Below are positions 17,787 through 27,509 of a stretch of 64,000 bases of DNA, one piece after another; position 1 is the first letter of the stretch, and the number at the start of each line of letters is the position of its first letter. Location: NCBI GenBank assembly GCA_965214295.1, contig OZ243944.1, positions 1,054,001 through 1,118,000 of the forward strand, written 5' to 3'. Source of the stretch: JAJDUF01 sp965214295 (GTDB lineage: Bacteria > Chloroflexota > UBA11872 > UBA12225 > JAJDUF01). The notes beneath the pieces are model-generated. The model worked only from the letters and a program-made list of their open reading frames with translations. It made no database searches and was not told where the DNA came from. The position numbers were made by a program, and so were the translations under genes.

Positions 17787-19109
17787 ATGACCAAGCAAAA
17801 GCACCTCAAGCAGCGTATCCGTGCCCGGATGGCGCAGACCGGGGAACGCTACACTACCGCCCGCCGTCATATCGTCGGCGCCTCCACGGACAGCGCCTCC
17901 GACACGTCACCGCCTCCACCGGGTCGGCTGCACTTTCCGGGCATCCACCCGGAGACGACCGCCCTGCGTGTTCTGCTGGCGAATGCGGACGTGCGGGCGC
18001 CGCATACCGGCAAGTATTTTAGCGAGCCGATGGTGTTCGGCATCGGCGGGGGGATTGGCGCGGGCGTTTTCAGCTTCTTCTATGAAGCTCACGATTTTGC
18101 GAGCTTCTACATCGCCGGACGTCACCTCTGGCAGGATAACCACGCCTACCTGGGCAGGGCCGCGCAGCGATTCGGCGTGACGACCACGTTCAAGGAAACC
18201 GGCGGGGCCAAGACGGCTGCCAAGCAGTTGGCCGACGCGCTCGCGCTGGGTGGCCCGGTACTGGCCTGGGTGGCGAGCGCCCACCTGCCGTACCGCGGGA
18301 TGCCCGACTACTGGAGCGGCGGCGACTACCACGTTGTGACGGTCTATCGCCTCGACGAGACTCACGCACTGCTCGGCGATCTGCTGGACGATCCGGTCGA
18401 GGTCACGGCCGTGGAGCTGGCTGCAGCCCGCGCGCAGATCAAGAAACAGAAGCACCGAATCATGACCGTGGCCCCTGGGCAGCGGCTCGATCTGCGCGCG
18501 GCCGTGGGCGGGGGGATACGCGCCTGCTACGAGGGGCTGGCACAGCAGCGCATCAAGAACTTTACTCTCGATGCCTTCAAGACGTGGGCCGCGAACATCC
18601 ATGGCAGCCGGGGCAAGCAGAGCTGGGCGCGTCTCTTCCCGCCCGGCCACCGCCTCTGGCATGCCCTCACCTGGGTATACGACTGCATCGAGCACCAACA
18701 CACCGGCGGGGGACTGCTGCGGCCGCTGTATGCCGACTTCTTTGCCGAAGCCGCCGACGCGCTACACGACGACGCGCTGCGCCGGATCGCTGCACGCTAC
18801 GCCGAGCTAGGGGAAGGCTGGAGCGACATAGCGAGCGCCGCGTTGCCCGACGACGTGCCGGCCTGCCGTGAGGCCAAGGCGCTCATGGCCCGGAAAGAAG
18901 CGTTGCTCCTGACCGAGGGCGCCGCGGCAACCGACGGGATCAAAGGTATCTGGGCACGCCTCGACGAGCTACAGGAGGCGGCACGCGACGACTTCCCACT
19001 CACGGACACGGAGAGCATGCACTTGCTGTCCGATCTCCAGCAGCGCATCCGCCGGGTCTATGATCTGGAGTGCGCCGCGCACGAGGCCTTGGGCGCCGCT
19101 ACACAGTGA
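17787..19109 (+). CDS. BtrH N-terminal / DUF4872 domain protein
   Basis: This 440-aa protein starts with a basic segment (KQKHLKQRIRARMAQTGERYTTARRH), followed by a region like the butirosin biosynthesis protein BtrH N-terminal domain: FSEPMVFGIGGGIGAGVFSF and, further on, WSGGDYHVVTVYRL. The C-terminal half is the DUF4872-like helical region. BtrH is an acyltransferase with a papain-like fold. The N-terminal nucleophile Cys expected just before the helix that carries PETTALRVLL is not visible, so catalysis is doubtful. Start is the ATG at 17787 with AGAGG upstream. No biosynthetic cluster surrounds it, so its substrate is unknown. Confidence 0.65.
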   Translation: MTKQKHLKQRIRARMAQTGERYTTARRHIVGASTDSASDTSPPPPGRLHFPGIHPETTALRVLLANADVRAPHTGKYFSEPMVFGIGGGIGAGVFSFFYEAHDFASFYIAGRHLWQDNHAYLGRAAQRFGVTTTFKETGGAKTAAKQLADALALGGPVLAWVASAHLPYRGMPDYWSGGDYHVVTVYRLDETHALLGDLLDDPVEVTAVELAAARAQIKKQKHRIMTVAPGQRLDLRAAVGGGIRACYEGLAQQRIKNFTLDAFKTWAANIHGSRGKQSWARLFPPGHRLWHALTWVYDCIEHQHTGGGLLRPLYADFFAEAADALHDDALRRIAARYAELGEGWSDIASAALPDDVPACREAKALMARKEALLLTEGAAATDGIKGIWARLDELQEAARDDFPLTDTESMHLLSDLQQRIRRVYDLECAAHEALGAATQ

Positions 19110-19202
19110 CAGCAGTAACGTCCCTCTCGTCACTCCAGCCTGCGCCGGAGTCTAGTGGCTAAGAAATGGCCCCCCGCTGGTCCCCGCGCTGCCGGGGACC
19201 AG

Positions 19203-19232
19203 CGATTGCGGCTTCCGTCGCAATGACGGAGG
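19203..19232. repeat. type B palindromic repeat
   Basis: CGATTGCGGCTTCCGTCGCAATGACGG is a copy of the type B dispersed palindrome, just after a related inverted segment (CTCCAGCCTGCGCCGGAGT) at about 19135. Confidence 0.7.
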
Positions 19233-19288
19233 GGAGCTATTTTCAGAGCAATGACGACTGCCTGGACTTTCCAATAAAGTAAGTCACA

Positions 19289-20803
19289 ATGAGTGAGCAA
19301 GGATTCCAACGCACTCCCTCCGGCCTCACACTTGGGGCAGAGTTGGAGTTTTCCTTGTCGGCTACCAATCCCTGGTGGCAAGGCAAGCAGCCACACCCGG
19401 CGCCTCCCTATCGTCGTTGGCTGTTTCAGCACACTCTGAAGAATCTGAAGAACGGGCTTGCCCCGGTGACTGTGCTGCGCGGCCCTCGTCAAGTCGGCAA
19501 GACTACCTTACAGGAGCAGATTATCTCCCATCTGCTCGATGAGGAAAAGATTAATCCAAAGAGGATTTTCCGCGTCCAATTCGATGATCTTCCATCACTC
19601 AACCTCCTGGAAATGCCTATTCTGAGCTTGTGTCATTGGTTTGAGGATCGTATTCTGGGTGAAACTTTCAATACGCAAGCCCACAAAGATGAGCCGGTAT
19701 TCTTGTTCTTTGACGAGGTGCAGAATCTCTCCAACTGGGCGCCGCAGATCAAAGCGCTGGTTGACCACCATGCGGTGCGAGTGCTGCTCACCGGCAGCTC
19801 TGCCTTCCGTATCGAACGCGGGAGAGACAGCCTGGCCGGGCGTATTTCAACACTTGAGTTGAGCACACTCCTCCTACGGGAGATCATCTCCCTGCGCCAA
19901 TGGGGTAATCTCAAGCCTATGATCTCTGTCAATGGCATACAAGCGCTCAAGAATCAGCACTTTTGGGAGGAGCTACGTCAGCACGGCTTGCAGCACCAGG
20001 GCCTACGCGACCGGGCGTTTGCAGCCTTTTCGGAGCGTGGCGGCTACCCGGTAGCCCAGGTTCGCGCCGAACTTCCCTGGGAAGAGGTTGCGGATTACCT
20101 CAACGAGACGGTGATCCGTCGGGTTATCCAACATGATCTGCGGTTAGGTGAACGTGGCCGGCGACGAGACGAGAATCTGCTGGAGGAGGTCTTCCGGCTC
20201 TGCTGTCGGTATGCTGGACAAGCACCTAGCCAAGCCATCTTCGTTTCGGAGCTACGCTCTACGCACGATGCGAACATCGGATGGCAACGTATTCTGGCCT
20301 ATCGGCGCTTTCTCAACGATACGCTGCTCATCCGTCTGGTAGAGCCGCTGGAGCTACGTCTCAAACGGCAGCGAGGGAATCGGAAGGTCTGTCTCAGCGA
20401 CCACTCTCTGCGGGCCAGCTGGCTGCAGGAGATCGTGCCACTCACTCCCGACGGACTGCACGCTGCACCGCACTTGAGTGACTTAGCCGGACATATGGCA
20501 AAGAGTATCGCCGGATACTTTCTGGGCGCCATTCCCGGCCTGGACCTCGCTTGGTTCCCCGAACGAGGCGCAGAGCGAGAGGTGGATTTCATCATCACCG
20601 TTGGCGAATATCGCATTCCGATAGAGATCAAATACCGACAGCACATTGACGGACACCGCGATACGCTAGGAATACGATCATTTCTGGAGAAGACGGTCTA
20701 CAATGCACCATTCGGCCTGCTGGTCACGCTCACGGATGATGTCTCAGTCACCGACCCCAGAATCGTAACGCTCCCGCTTTCGTCGCTGCTACTGATGAGA
20801 TAG
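19289..20803 (+). CDS. AAA+ ATPase with DUF4143 domain
   Basis: This 504-aa protein belongs to the family of archaeal/bacterial ATPases with an N-terminal AAA domain and a C-terminal DUF4143 / nuclease-like region. Walker A is LRGPRQVGKTT (about residues 65-75), and Walker B is VFLFFDEVQ (about 133-141). A sensor-like LLTGSSAF follows. The C-terminal part has the restriction-endonuclease-like core GAEREVDFIITVGEYRIPIEIKYR (D...ExK, about 428-452). The cellular role of these proteins is unclear; many are scattered and mobile. Base composition is less GC-rich than neighbouring housekeeping genes, consistent with transfer. The ribosome site before the ATG is weak. Confidence 0.88.
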   Translation: MSEQGFQRTPSGLTLGAELEFSLSATNPWWQGKQPHPAPPYRRWLFQHTLKNLKNGLAPVTVLRGPRQVGKTTLQEQIISHLLDEEKINPKRIFRVQFDDLPSLNLLEMPILSLCHWFEDRILGETFNTQAHKDEPVFLFFDEVQNLSNWAPQIKALVDHHAVRVLLTGSSAFRIERGRDSLAGRISTLELSTLLLREIISLRQWGNLKPMISVNGIQALKNQHFWEELRQHGLQHQGLRDRAFAAFSERGGYPVAQVRAELPWEEVADYLNETVIRRVIQHDLRLGERGRRRDENLLEEVFRLCCRYAGQAPSQAIFVSELRSTHDANIGWQRILAYRRFLNDTLLIRLVEPLELRLKRQRGNRKVCLSDHSLRASWLQEIVPLTPDGLHAAPHLSDLAGHMAKSIAGYFLGAIPGLDLAWFPERGAEREVDFIITVGEYRIPIEIKYRQHIDGHRDTLGIRSFLEKTVYNAPFGLLVTLTDDVSVTDPRIVTLPLSSLLLMR

Positions 20804-20889
20804 CATAAACCTCAGCCGCCTGCCGTCATTAGTGCCCGCTGTGCTACTTCCGGTAGCTCTATCGGGGCGAATATTGCGATCGGGTAGAG

Positions 20890-21039
20890 CTAGCCGTCCG
20901 GCTCCGATCGGTCTTCGTCAATCACGTGGAGCATGCGGTGTGCTGCCGCAGCCGGGTCCGACAGTGTGCGGTACACCTTGCCCACGATGAGGCTCGCCGG
21001 ATTGCGGTCATTGTTGATACAGATTACGAACTCGCTCAT
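20890..21039 (-). CDS. small conserved protein, 49 aa
   Basis: The translation MSEFVICINNDRNPASLIVG then continues KVYRTLSDPAAAAHRMLHVIDEDRSE. I recognise this pattern from small conserved bacterial proteins of unknown function with a beta-rich fold (VGKVY as a central strand, VIDED near the end). The gene lies 14 bases downstream of threonine synthase on the same strand and may be co-transcribed. A longer open frame to 21198 is the shadow of threonine synthase. Confidence 0.65.
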   Translation of the reverse strand: MSEFVICINNDRNPASLIVGKVYRTLSDPAAAAHRMLHVIDEDRSEPDG

Positions 21040-21053
21040 CGCATCTTGTGCTG

Positions 21054-22520
21054 CTACTGTACGTCGCGGAGGCGTGGCTCGATGACACGGCGCAGGGACT
21101 CGACGGTGGCATCCACGACAAGCGGGGGGTTGGCAAAGGAGCACTGTAGCTGCTTGCCGTGGGAGACGACGTGGGTTTGGGTGGTGAACTCTTCCCACAG
21201 ATCGCCGTTGTGGTAGCGCACCGTGTACTCCGGGTCTTTGAGCTGATTGCCGGTCAGGATGGCGACTACATCCTCGTCCGGCTGCACCGGCACATCGGTT
21301 CCCTCATGGATGAGGCGCCGGATACCGGCCAAGGTGGTTGCAGACGCCGGCTCGCACCCGATACCGTCCGAGCCGATCATCGCCTTGGCGTCGGCGATGG
21401 CTTGCTCGTCCACTTCGGTACACCAGCCATCGCTCCAGTCTACCGCGCGGCGGGCCTTCTTCCAGCTCACCGGCGAGCCGATCTTAATGGCCGTGGCCAA
21501 CGTGCGGGGATGCACGCTGACCATCCGGTCGGGCTGCTCGTCGCCTTGGTGGTCGTGGAAGTAGTGGTAGAGGGGGGCCGCGCCTTCCGCCTGGACGATG
21601 GTGATGTGCGGGCGCTGGTCGAGGAGACCGAGGTCGTCCAGCTCGCGCAACGCCTTGCCGTAAGAAGAGCTATTGCCCAGATTGCCCCCGGGTACCACGA
21701 TCCGGTCGGGCGCCCGCCAGTCGCATTGCTCCAATAGCTCCAGTAGCACCGTTTTCTGGCCCTCAAGACGGAACGGATTGACCGAGTTGAGGATATAGAT
21801 TCCGAGTTGGGGCGCAATCTCCAGGAGCAGCGACTGAGCAGCGTCAAAGTCACCGCGCAACTGCAAGGTGAGGGCGCCATAGTCGAGCGCCTGCGACAGC
21901 TTGCCAAAGCTGATCTGCCCCTCGGGCACGAGCACGATAGCCAGTAGGCCGGCGCGCGCGGCGTAGGCTGCGAGGGAAGCACTCGTATTGCCGGTGCTCG
22001 CGCAGGCCACCGCTCGCATGCCCAGCCGCCGTGCCTGCGTGACGCCGGCGGCCATCCCGTAGTCCTTGAACGAACCGGTGGGACTGAAGCCCAGGTGCTT
22101 GAACCGCAGCCGTCCCACGCCAGCATAGGCGGCGCTGCGGGGGGCATCCAAGAGCGGAGTATCGCCCTCAGGGTAGGTGACTAGCTCCGAGAGCCGCCGC
22201 CAGAACGGCAGTAGCTCGCGATAGCGCCAGACCCCACTGCGATCTACCGAACGTAGCGACCCCCGGCGCCGACGCCACCGGCACCGGAGCTGCTCGACGG
22301 TCAACGTGGGACGGGGATAGACGACATCGAGCAAATCACCACACTTGGGGCAGCGATAGATGATGGTATCGAGGTTCTGCAAGGTACCGCAGTTGATGCA
22401 CCGCAGCCCTTTGGCCGGTGCCCACGGCGCCCACCCCGCGCCGCCGAGGGTCGTGGCAGTGGAGCGCGGCTGCCGCTCGTTCAGCGTCGCCGGCCCCACG
22501 TGCTGCATTGGCGTGATCAT
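21054..22520 (-). CDS. thrC: threonine synthase
   Basis: This 488-aa PLP enzyme converts O-phosphohomoserine to threonine. It has an N-terminal zinc-ribbon-like segment (CINCG...CPKCGD, about residues 39-62), as in many long threonine synthases. The PLP lysine sits in GSFKDYGM (about 156-163), followed by STGNTSASLAAYAARAG, which holds the phosphate-binding loop. The start ATG at 22520 has GAGG 8 bases upstream; an open frame further upstream to 22751 has no family homology. A TATAAT box lies 71 bases before the start. Confidence 0.92.
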   Translation of the reverse strand: MITPMQHVGPATLNERQPRSTATTLGGAGWAPWAPAKGLRCINCGTLQNLDTIIYRCPKCGDLLDVVYPRPTLTVEQLRCRWRRRRGSLRSVDRSGVWRYRELLPFWRRLSELVTYPEGDTPLLDAPRSAAYAGVGRLRFKHLGFSPTGSFKDYGMAAGVTQARRLGMRAVACASTGNTSASLAAYAARAGLLAIVLVPEGQISFGKLSQALDYGALTLQLRGDFDAAQSLLLEIAPQLGIYILNSVNPFRLEGQKTVLLELLEQCDWRAPDRIVVPGGNLGNSSSYGKALRELDDLGLLDQRPHITIVQAEGAAPLYHYFHDHQGDEQPDRMVSVHPRTLATAIKIGSPVSWKKARRAVDWSDGWCTEVDEQAIADAKAMIGSDGIGCEPASATTLAGIRRLIHEGTDVPVQPDEDVVAILTGNQLKDPEYTVRYHNGDLWEEFTTQTHVVSHGKQLQCSFANPPLVVDATVESLRRVIEPRLRDVQ

Positions 22521-22590
22521 TGATGGACCTCGCTCCCCAAGACGGCCCCGTACTGCTGACCCCACGGCCAGCCGGCTCCCCGGCGCTTCC

Positions 22591-22596
22591 ATTATA
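22591..22596 (-). promoter_or_regulatory. candidate -10 box of thrC
   Basis: TATAAT on the minus strand, 71 bases before the thrC start; no -35 match is visible. Confidence 0.35.
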
Positions 22597-23194
22597 GCCC
22601 GCTCACTCCTAGCGGCAGATGGCGTGCTGGGCACCATCGCTCGACATAAAAACATGAACGGCTCATTGGCCAGGCCAGGCCCGTCAGACTTGTGCAACTC
22701 CACATCCTGCGAATCCTGATACCAATGCAGCGGCACAAGTCTCTCGGCCACTGGATTGCGGCTTCCGTCGCAATGGCGGGAGGGGGGAGCAGTGGTCGGG
22801 GTGGGGAAGGGAGAATTGACGAAGCGAGTTTACATAATTTATGCGCGGTGACTTGCTACCGTCTGCTGCTCAGTGGTCATCGGCTGGCCATGGTGCGGCG
22901 TGATCGGAAGCAAGGGCCGGAAGTGACGTGTCGGTGAAATGCGCGGAGCGACACGTGCAGCGTGGTGCCTGCCCGTCGTCTGCGGGAGCGATGGTCGCTG
23001 GCGCCCGACTCCCCCCAGCCGTCGCAGCACCTCTGACTACCCTAACCACTGTCTTGACTTGTGCTTGGTTCGGCGCCGCCCACGGCGACCGCGCAACACG
23101 ACGACAGGCGACGCGCTGCGGCGTTCACCAGCGACAACCGGTGGGGCGGCTCTCTGCCCCTCTGCCCTAGCAGTGTCGCGGTCGGCTGGCCGTA

Positions 23195-23218
23195 GATTCC
23201 CGCTTTCGTGGGCATGAC
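23195..23218. repeat. type A palindromic repeat
   Basis: GATTCCCGCTTTCGTGGGCATGAC differs from the consensus at two arm positions. Confidence 0.65.
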
Positions 23219-23397
23219 CAGGCCGTGGGAACAACGACGGAGGGGCCCACCGGAGATATTTTGTGAAAGCTAAGTAACCTTATCGTTCTCAACACCCTTT
23301 CACGGGAGTGACGGGACTGACACCATTGCTGCTCCCCACCACCCGCGGCCCCGTCATTGCGGCGCAAGCGGGGGGCCAGGCCAGGGCGAGCCAGCCA

Positions 23398-26025
23398 TCA
23401 ACCCTCACCAGGGGGGAGGCCAAGCGCCCAATCTACCACCCGGTCAAAGAGGCGGGCCGCCCGGCTTGTGCTCCAATGAAACGTGTCGTGATGCCCAAAC
23501 CAAAAGGCGGTCCTCGCTCGCGCCGGTTGTCCATCGACCAACTCGGCGCCTACCTCCGCTACCATGATCGCCGCGTCACCGCCAATCAGATGCTTGGCCA
23601 GCACGTGGACCCCGGGACCGGCCGGCGGGTAAGCCACACTGAGCGTATCCGGCCACCGCACCACCCGCAGCCGCCCGTTAGGGGGTAACCCGGCGGTGAT
23701 CGGATGCGCCACATCGACAATCCGAATGTCGGTTTGCTCCGGGCGTGTCCCTCCCCCACGCGCCAACTGGGTCGCCTCTAGCAGTTGCGGCTCCCAGAAG
23801 ATGAGCGGTGTCGTCGTTTGGGCATAGCGCGCTACTATGTCCAGTTCCCGGACACTTGAGCTTATCAAGATCAGATCGTGGCTCGCGGCGACCTGCGCTG
23901 GGTCATGCAGATGGCCGTCGTGAGTCCCGATCACGTTGACCGTCGCACCCCGCGTCTCCAGGTGCGCCACAACCGCGACCTCACCAGCCTCTAGTGCCTC
24001 AGGATGGTCCACCAGCAGGGCAATCCGGGTAGCCGGCAATAGCGGCGCTGAGTCATCCAGTGCCAGGAAGTTCGGGAGCAACGGCCGCAGTATCCCCGGA
24101 TCACTCAGGTGGCGTAGCCGCTGGGCATTGCCGTCCAGCGCCGCCGCAATCCGCTGCATCGCTGATTCCCACTGTGCCACCAGCGCTGCTGGGTCCTGCT
24201 CCGGCACCCAGCGGGCCGCTTCCGCCGCGATAGCCGGACGTAGCTCCATCGTGAGCGCGGCGAGGCGCTCATGGACCGCCTCGGGGGACAACGCCCCGGC
24301 GAGATGCCGCTCAACCTGTACAGTGAAGTACGCTTGGTACTGCGGATTCGCCAACAGGCTGGCGAGGATCGGGATAAATGGACCATGTGCGCCACGGTCA
24401 ATCACTGTTTGGCTGAAAGCAGTATCCTGGGGAGTATCAATTCCCTGAGACAAGCCAAAGGTCCACTCAGCATCCCACACAAACGCCTTCCACCAGGGAT
24501 TAGGCCCATGTTGCATCCGCGCTACGTACGAGTTCTGGGTATTCCAGTCCATACTTCCGGCCCAGAGGTGCAGAATGGTGAAGGATGTGAAGTTCTCGAT
24601 ATCGATCTGCTGCTTGGCTTGCTCATATTGAGCACCATCACTCAAGTCCGTCCCAGTGATCCAGTCCACAAACACCGGCCACGCTTCAGGCTCTCTAGGG
24701 GAGTGACCTACATCCTAGTAGTCATAGCCAAAGTGCCTCGCCAGGAAGTTCTCGTCAATGCGTTCAGTCAGGTTATACAGGCCCCAGTATTTCCCGTTCA
24801 GGTACAGCGCCACCCAGCGCCCCCGGGCCGCCACTTGCCCCATCGCCTCGTGCAACTCCCGCATCACCTGATCCCGCACGTACACTGGCTCACCGTGATA
24901 CCCAAAGAAACTGTCATTATGTCCACCTCGCAGAATTAGCTGGTCATACGTCTGCTTCGTACCCCCCTCCCCCCATAATGGGTATGCTAACTCTCTAGGA
25001 CCATACTCCCCCCGAAAGTAAAGCCGGAACGATTGCTTGGCCTGTCCCCGTGCCCCATGCCCATGAATGCGAAGTCCTGCTCCCACCCTGAAGCCCGGCG
25101 CTCCTTCCGGCGATAGCCACTCCATCTCTACTGGCCGCTCCCATTCGCGGCCGCGCTCCCCTGCGTTGGTGTAAATCCCCGTCGTCTCGTCCCACAGGTG
25201 GGCCGGGTCCGTCACTAGCGACAACACAGGCAAGCCGGTAGCCTCGCCAATCAGGTAGGTCGCCGTGGTCACGGCACTCACCGGCACGCCGTCCCGCAGC
25301 GCCACCGCCCGTAGCACCGTCGTCTCCGTCACCTCAATAGGCACCGTGTACGCCTGGCCATCTACCGTCGGATCAGTCCCATCCAGCGTGTAGGACACCG
25401 TCGCTCGCCCAGTTGGCGCTGCCAGTTGCACCAATACCGGCCCAGTGAAGAACCCACTCTCCGGCGTGACTAGCACGGGCGGCGCTTCTGGCCCTGCTCG
25501 TGGGCTGCTGGTATTCGCCGCGCCTGGTGTCGGCCTCGGAAACGCTACCCACTGGTCGCTCCCTGGCAGCCGCCCCCAAGAGACATCTGCTCGCTGTGAC
25601 CCGAATTCCACCGCATCCACCACCTGTCCATCCGGTCCGAACAAGCCGACGTACTCCCCACCACGGCTCAACCGGAAGTTCGTGTGCCAGCCTTCTGCTC
25701 TCATCCGGTCTGCCCCGGACGCCCAGACCAGCAGAAAGTCCCCCGGCGTTAGAGTAATGGTGGGCAAGCCCCACTTGGCCGGCTCGTCTGCGTCATCAGT
25801 GAGCGTGTAGCCCGCGAGGGAGACGGGCCTGTCCGTAGGGTTATGCAACTCAATCCAGTCGGGGTAGCGGCTCCGGTCATCGGCGATGGTGTGGGTGTTT
25901 GCCGCCAGCACCTCGGTAATCAGCACCTCCGGCGTAGCGGCCTGCGCTACCGGCGCGCCGAGAGTCAGGGTGACCAACAGCAGCCCCACCAGCAAGACAC
26001 ACCTCTTTACCAACGAGGAAAGCAT
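23398..26025 (-). pseudogene. CotH kinase/lamin-tail surface protein interrupted by an in-frame amber codon
   Basis: Read through the TAG at 24717-24715, this is a protein of about 875 aa, colinear with the two intact paralogues at 52398-55037 and 55097-57739. Domains in order: signal peptide (to about residue 30), lamin-tail domain (VLITEVLAANTHTIADD onward), a chitobiase-like repeat (VSYTLDGTDPTVDGQAY), the CotH kinase domain (KQSFRLYFRGEYG, LYLNGKYWGLYNLTERID, FVWDAEWTFG), and a C-terminal amidotransferase-like domain (HPITAGLP). The paralogues have Trp (TGG) where this gene has TAG, in DYDW-D / EDWD. Frame is kept on both sides, so a single TGG-to-TAG change explains it. GGAAAGG precedes the ATG at 26025. 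It is secreted and probably cell-surface; kinase activity is not shown. Confidence 0.85.
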
Positions 26026-26218
26026 GCCTTTCCCCATAGCTAGTTTAGGATTCGTAATCATCTACCGCAGTCCACCTCGCTACAGCACCATCATAGCGCC
26101 CCTGTTCCCATCCAGCCAAACGATACTACCAGAACGTTTAGCCGCTCACAACAGCACAAGCTACCGCGCTGCGAACGTTGACCAACGTTGGACCGAGAGC
26201 TACCTCCACATACCCGCG

Positions 26219-27316
26219 CTACCGGAACCAGTCGTAGTGTAGGCCAAGCGAGCGGTCTGCGAGCGGCAGGTCTACTCTGACGCCTCTCTGCGCGGCAGAC
26301 TGCTTGAGCGCGATCTCGACCTCCAGGGCAACGGCGACGCGGCGGCCGGAGTTCTTCGGCTCGTCGAGCCGGCCCTCCATGCAGGCGATCACGTCATCGA
26401 GCGAGTAGATTGCGCCGTAAGGAGGTACGAAATTCGGCCCCGGCCAGGGCATCTCGACCCGCCGGTCGGGCGCCAGCCCGGCCACGTGCTGCCACAGCCG
26501 CCATCCCTGCTCGTAGCTGTAGGTAATCTCGCCTTCAGAACCGGTGATGCGAACGCCCGGTGCGCCCGTTCTGTAGTGAACCACCTGGCCGTCGACCGTC
26601 ACCAGCATGCCCTGGCCCCGGAACTCATCACTGCCGCTTGCCCGGCGTGGGTCGTCGCCAGTGCCAACGACCCACGCCGGGGTGCTATCAATGAAGTACG
26701 ACCAGCTCTGATGCTGGGCACCCGGCCCGCTGGCCTCGATAGAGACGACCTCGCCAATGGCGCCGCTCGTGACCAACTCCTTGGCTTTGGCGAAGGAAGG
26801 ATGCGTGGTGCTGATGGCGCCGCAGCTCAGGGCTACACCCGCGTCGGAGCACGTCCTGACCATCCGGTCGGCTTGCTCTAGGGTATGGGCCATCGGCTTT
26901 TCGGTCAAAATACCCTTGGCGCCGTACTCGACCGCGAGGCAGGTAAGGTCGGCCCGCATCTTGGTGTTGGTGGCAATGGCAACGATGTCCAGCCGCTCCT
27001 GGGTCAGCATCTCGGCCGCGTCGGTGTAGACCGCTGCCAGGCCGTAACGCTGGGTGAAGGCCGTCAGGCGCTTGCCGTCACGATCCGTCCCCGCGATCAG
27101 GGCGACCTCGGGCCGATCCCACAGCGCCTCACAGTAGGAGGCGGGCAACCCCTCACTACCCGGGTGCTCGTGGTGGCGGATATGGCGGTGGACATCGAGC
27201 GCCGGCGTGGGCCGGTCTATGTCATCCACGTCGAACCGGTCGGGGATGCGCGTGGCCATATCGTACAGCATCCCCATCCAGCCGAGACCAATAACGCCGG
27301 CGCGATACTTCGCCAT
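26219..27316 (-). CDS. Gfo/Idh/MocA family NAD(P)-dependent oxidoreductase
   Basis: This 365-aa dehydrogenase probably acts on a sugar or inositol-like substrate. The N-terminal Rossmann motif is GVIGLGWMG (about residues 6-14). ILTEKPMAHTLEQADRM holds the EKP motif (Lys about 125) used in catalysis by this family. The C-terminal alpha/beta domain follows. Start at 27316 is chosen because the protein then opens directly with the first strand; AGGGAG lies 7 bases upstream. It is between two damaged genes and has no obvious pathway partner, though the GH172-like gene at 29214 hints at carbohydrate use. Confidence 0.88.
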   Translation of the reverse strand: MAKYRAGVIGLGWMGMLYDMATRIPDRFDVDDIDRPTPALDVHRHIRHHEHPGSEGLPASYCEALWDRPEVALIAGTDRDGKRLTAFTQRYGLAAVYTDAAEMLTQERLDIVAIATNTKMRADLTCLAVEYGAKGILTEKPMAHTLEQADRMVRTCSDAGVALSCGAISTTHPSFAKAKELVTSGAIGEVVSIEASGPGAQHQSWSYFIDSTPAWVVGTGDDPRRASGSDEFRGQGMLVTVDGQVVHYRTGAPGVRITGSEGEITYSYEQGWRLWQHVAGLAPDRRVEMPWPGPNFVPPYGAIYSLDDVIACMEGRLDEPKNSGRRVAVALEVEIALKQSAAQRGVRVDLPLADRSLGLHYDWFR

Positions 27317-27509
27317 AGGGGACTCCCTATTCACCGCCGCGGCCGGTTGCACTTCGGAGGAAGAGCCTCCCTGACAAGGGTGATGGGGGCGATAGAGTTA
27401 CCTACGTACCCCCGGATCGTCATTCCCGGCCGCTAGACAACCGATGTTCATAATAATGACAAGCACCTGGACGCGATGAACGCTCCCCTACACACGGGAA
27501 TACCTCCGG

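Larger units (their letters stand above)
22521..23397. other. intergenic stretch with dispersed palindromes
   Basis: These 877 bases hold a candidate -10 box for thrC at 22591-22596 (minus strand TATAAT), a type B repeat at about 22751-22779 and a type A repeat at 23195-23218. The remaining short open frames have no recognisable features. I see no RNA gene here. Confidence 0.5.

Noticed and set aside
20890..21198. Longer version (102 codons) of the 49-aa gene
   Set aside because: The upstream half overlaps the threonine synthase coding sequence; the conserved part starts at the ATG at 21039.
22521..23397. Several open frames of 60-90 codons in the gap after thrC
   Set aside because: None has a ribosome site or recognisable family, and they cross palindromic repeats.
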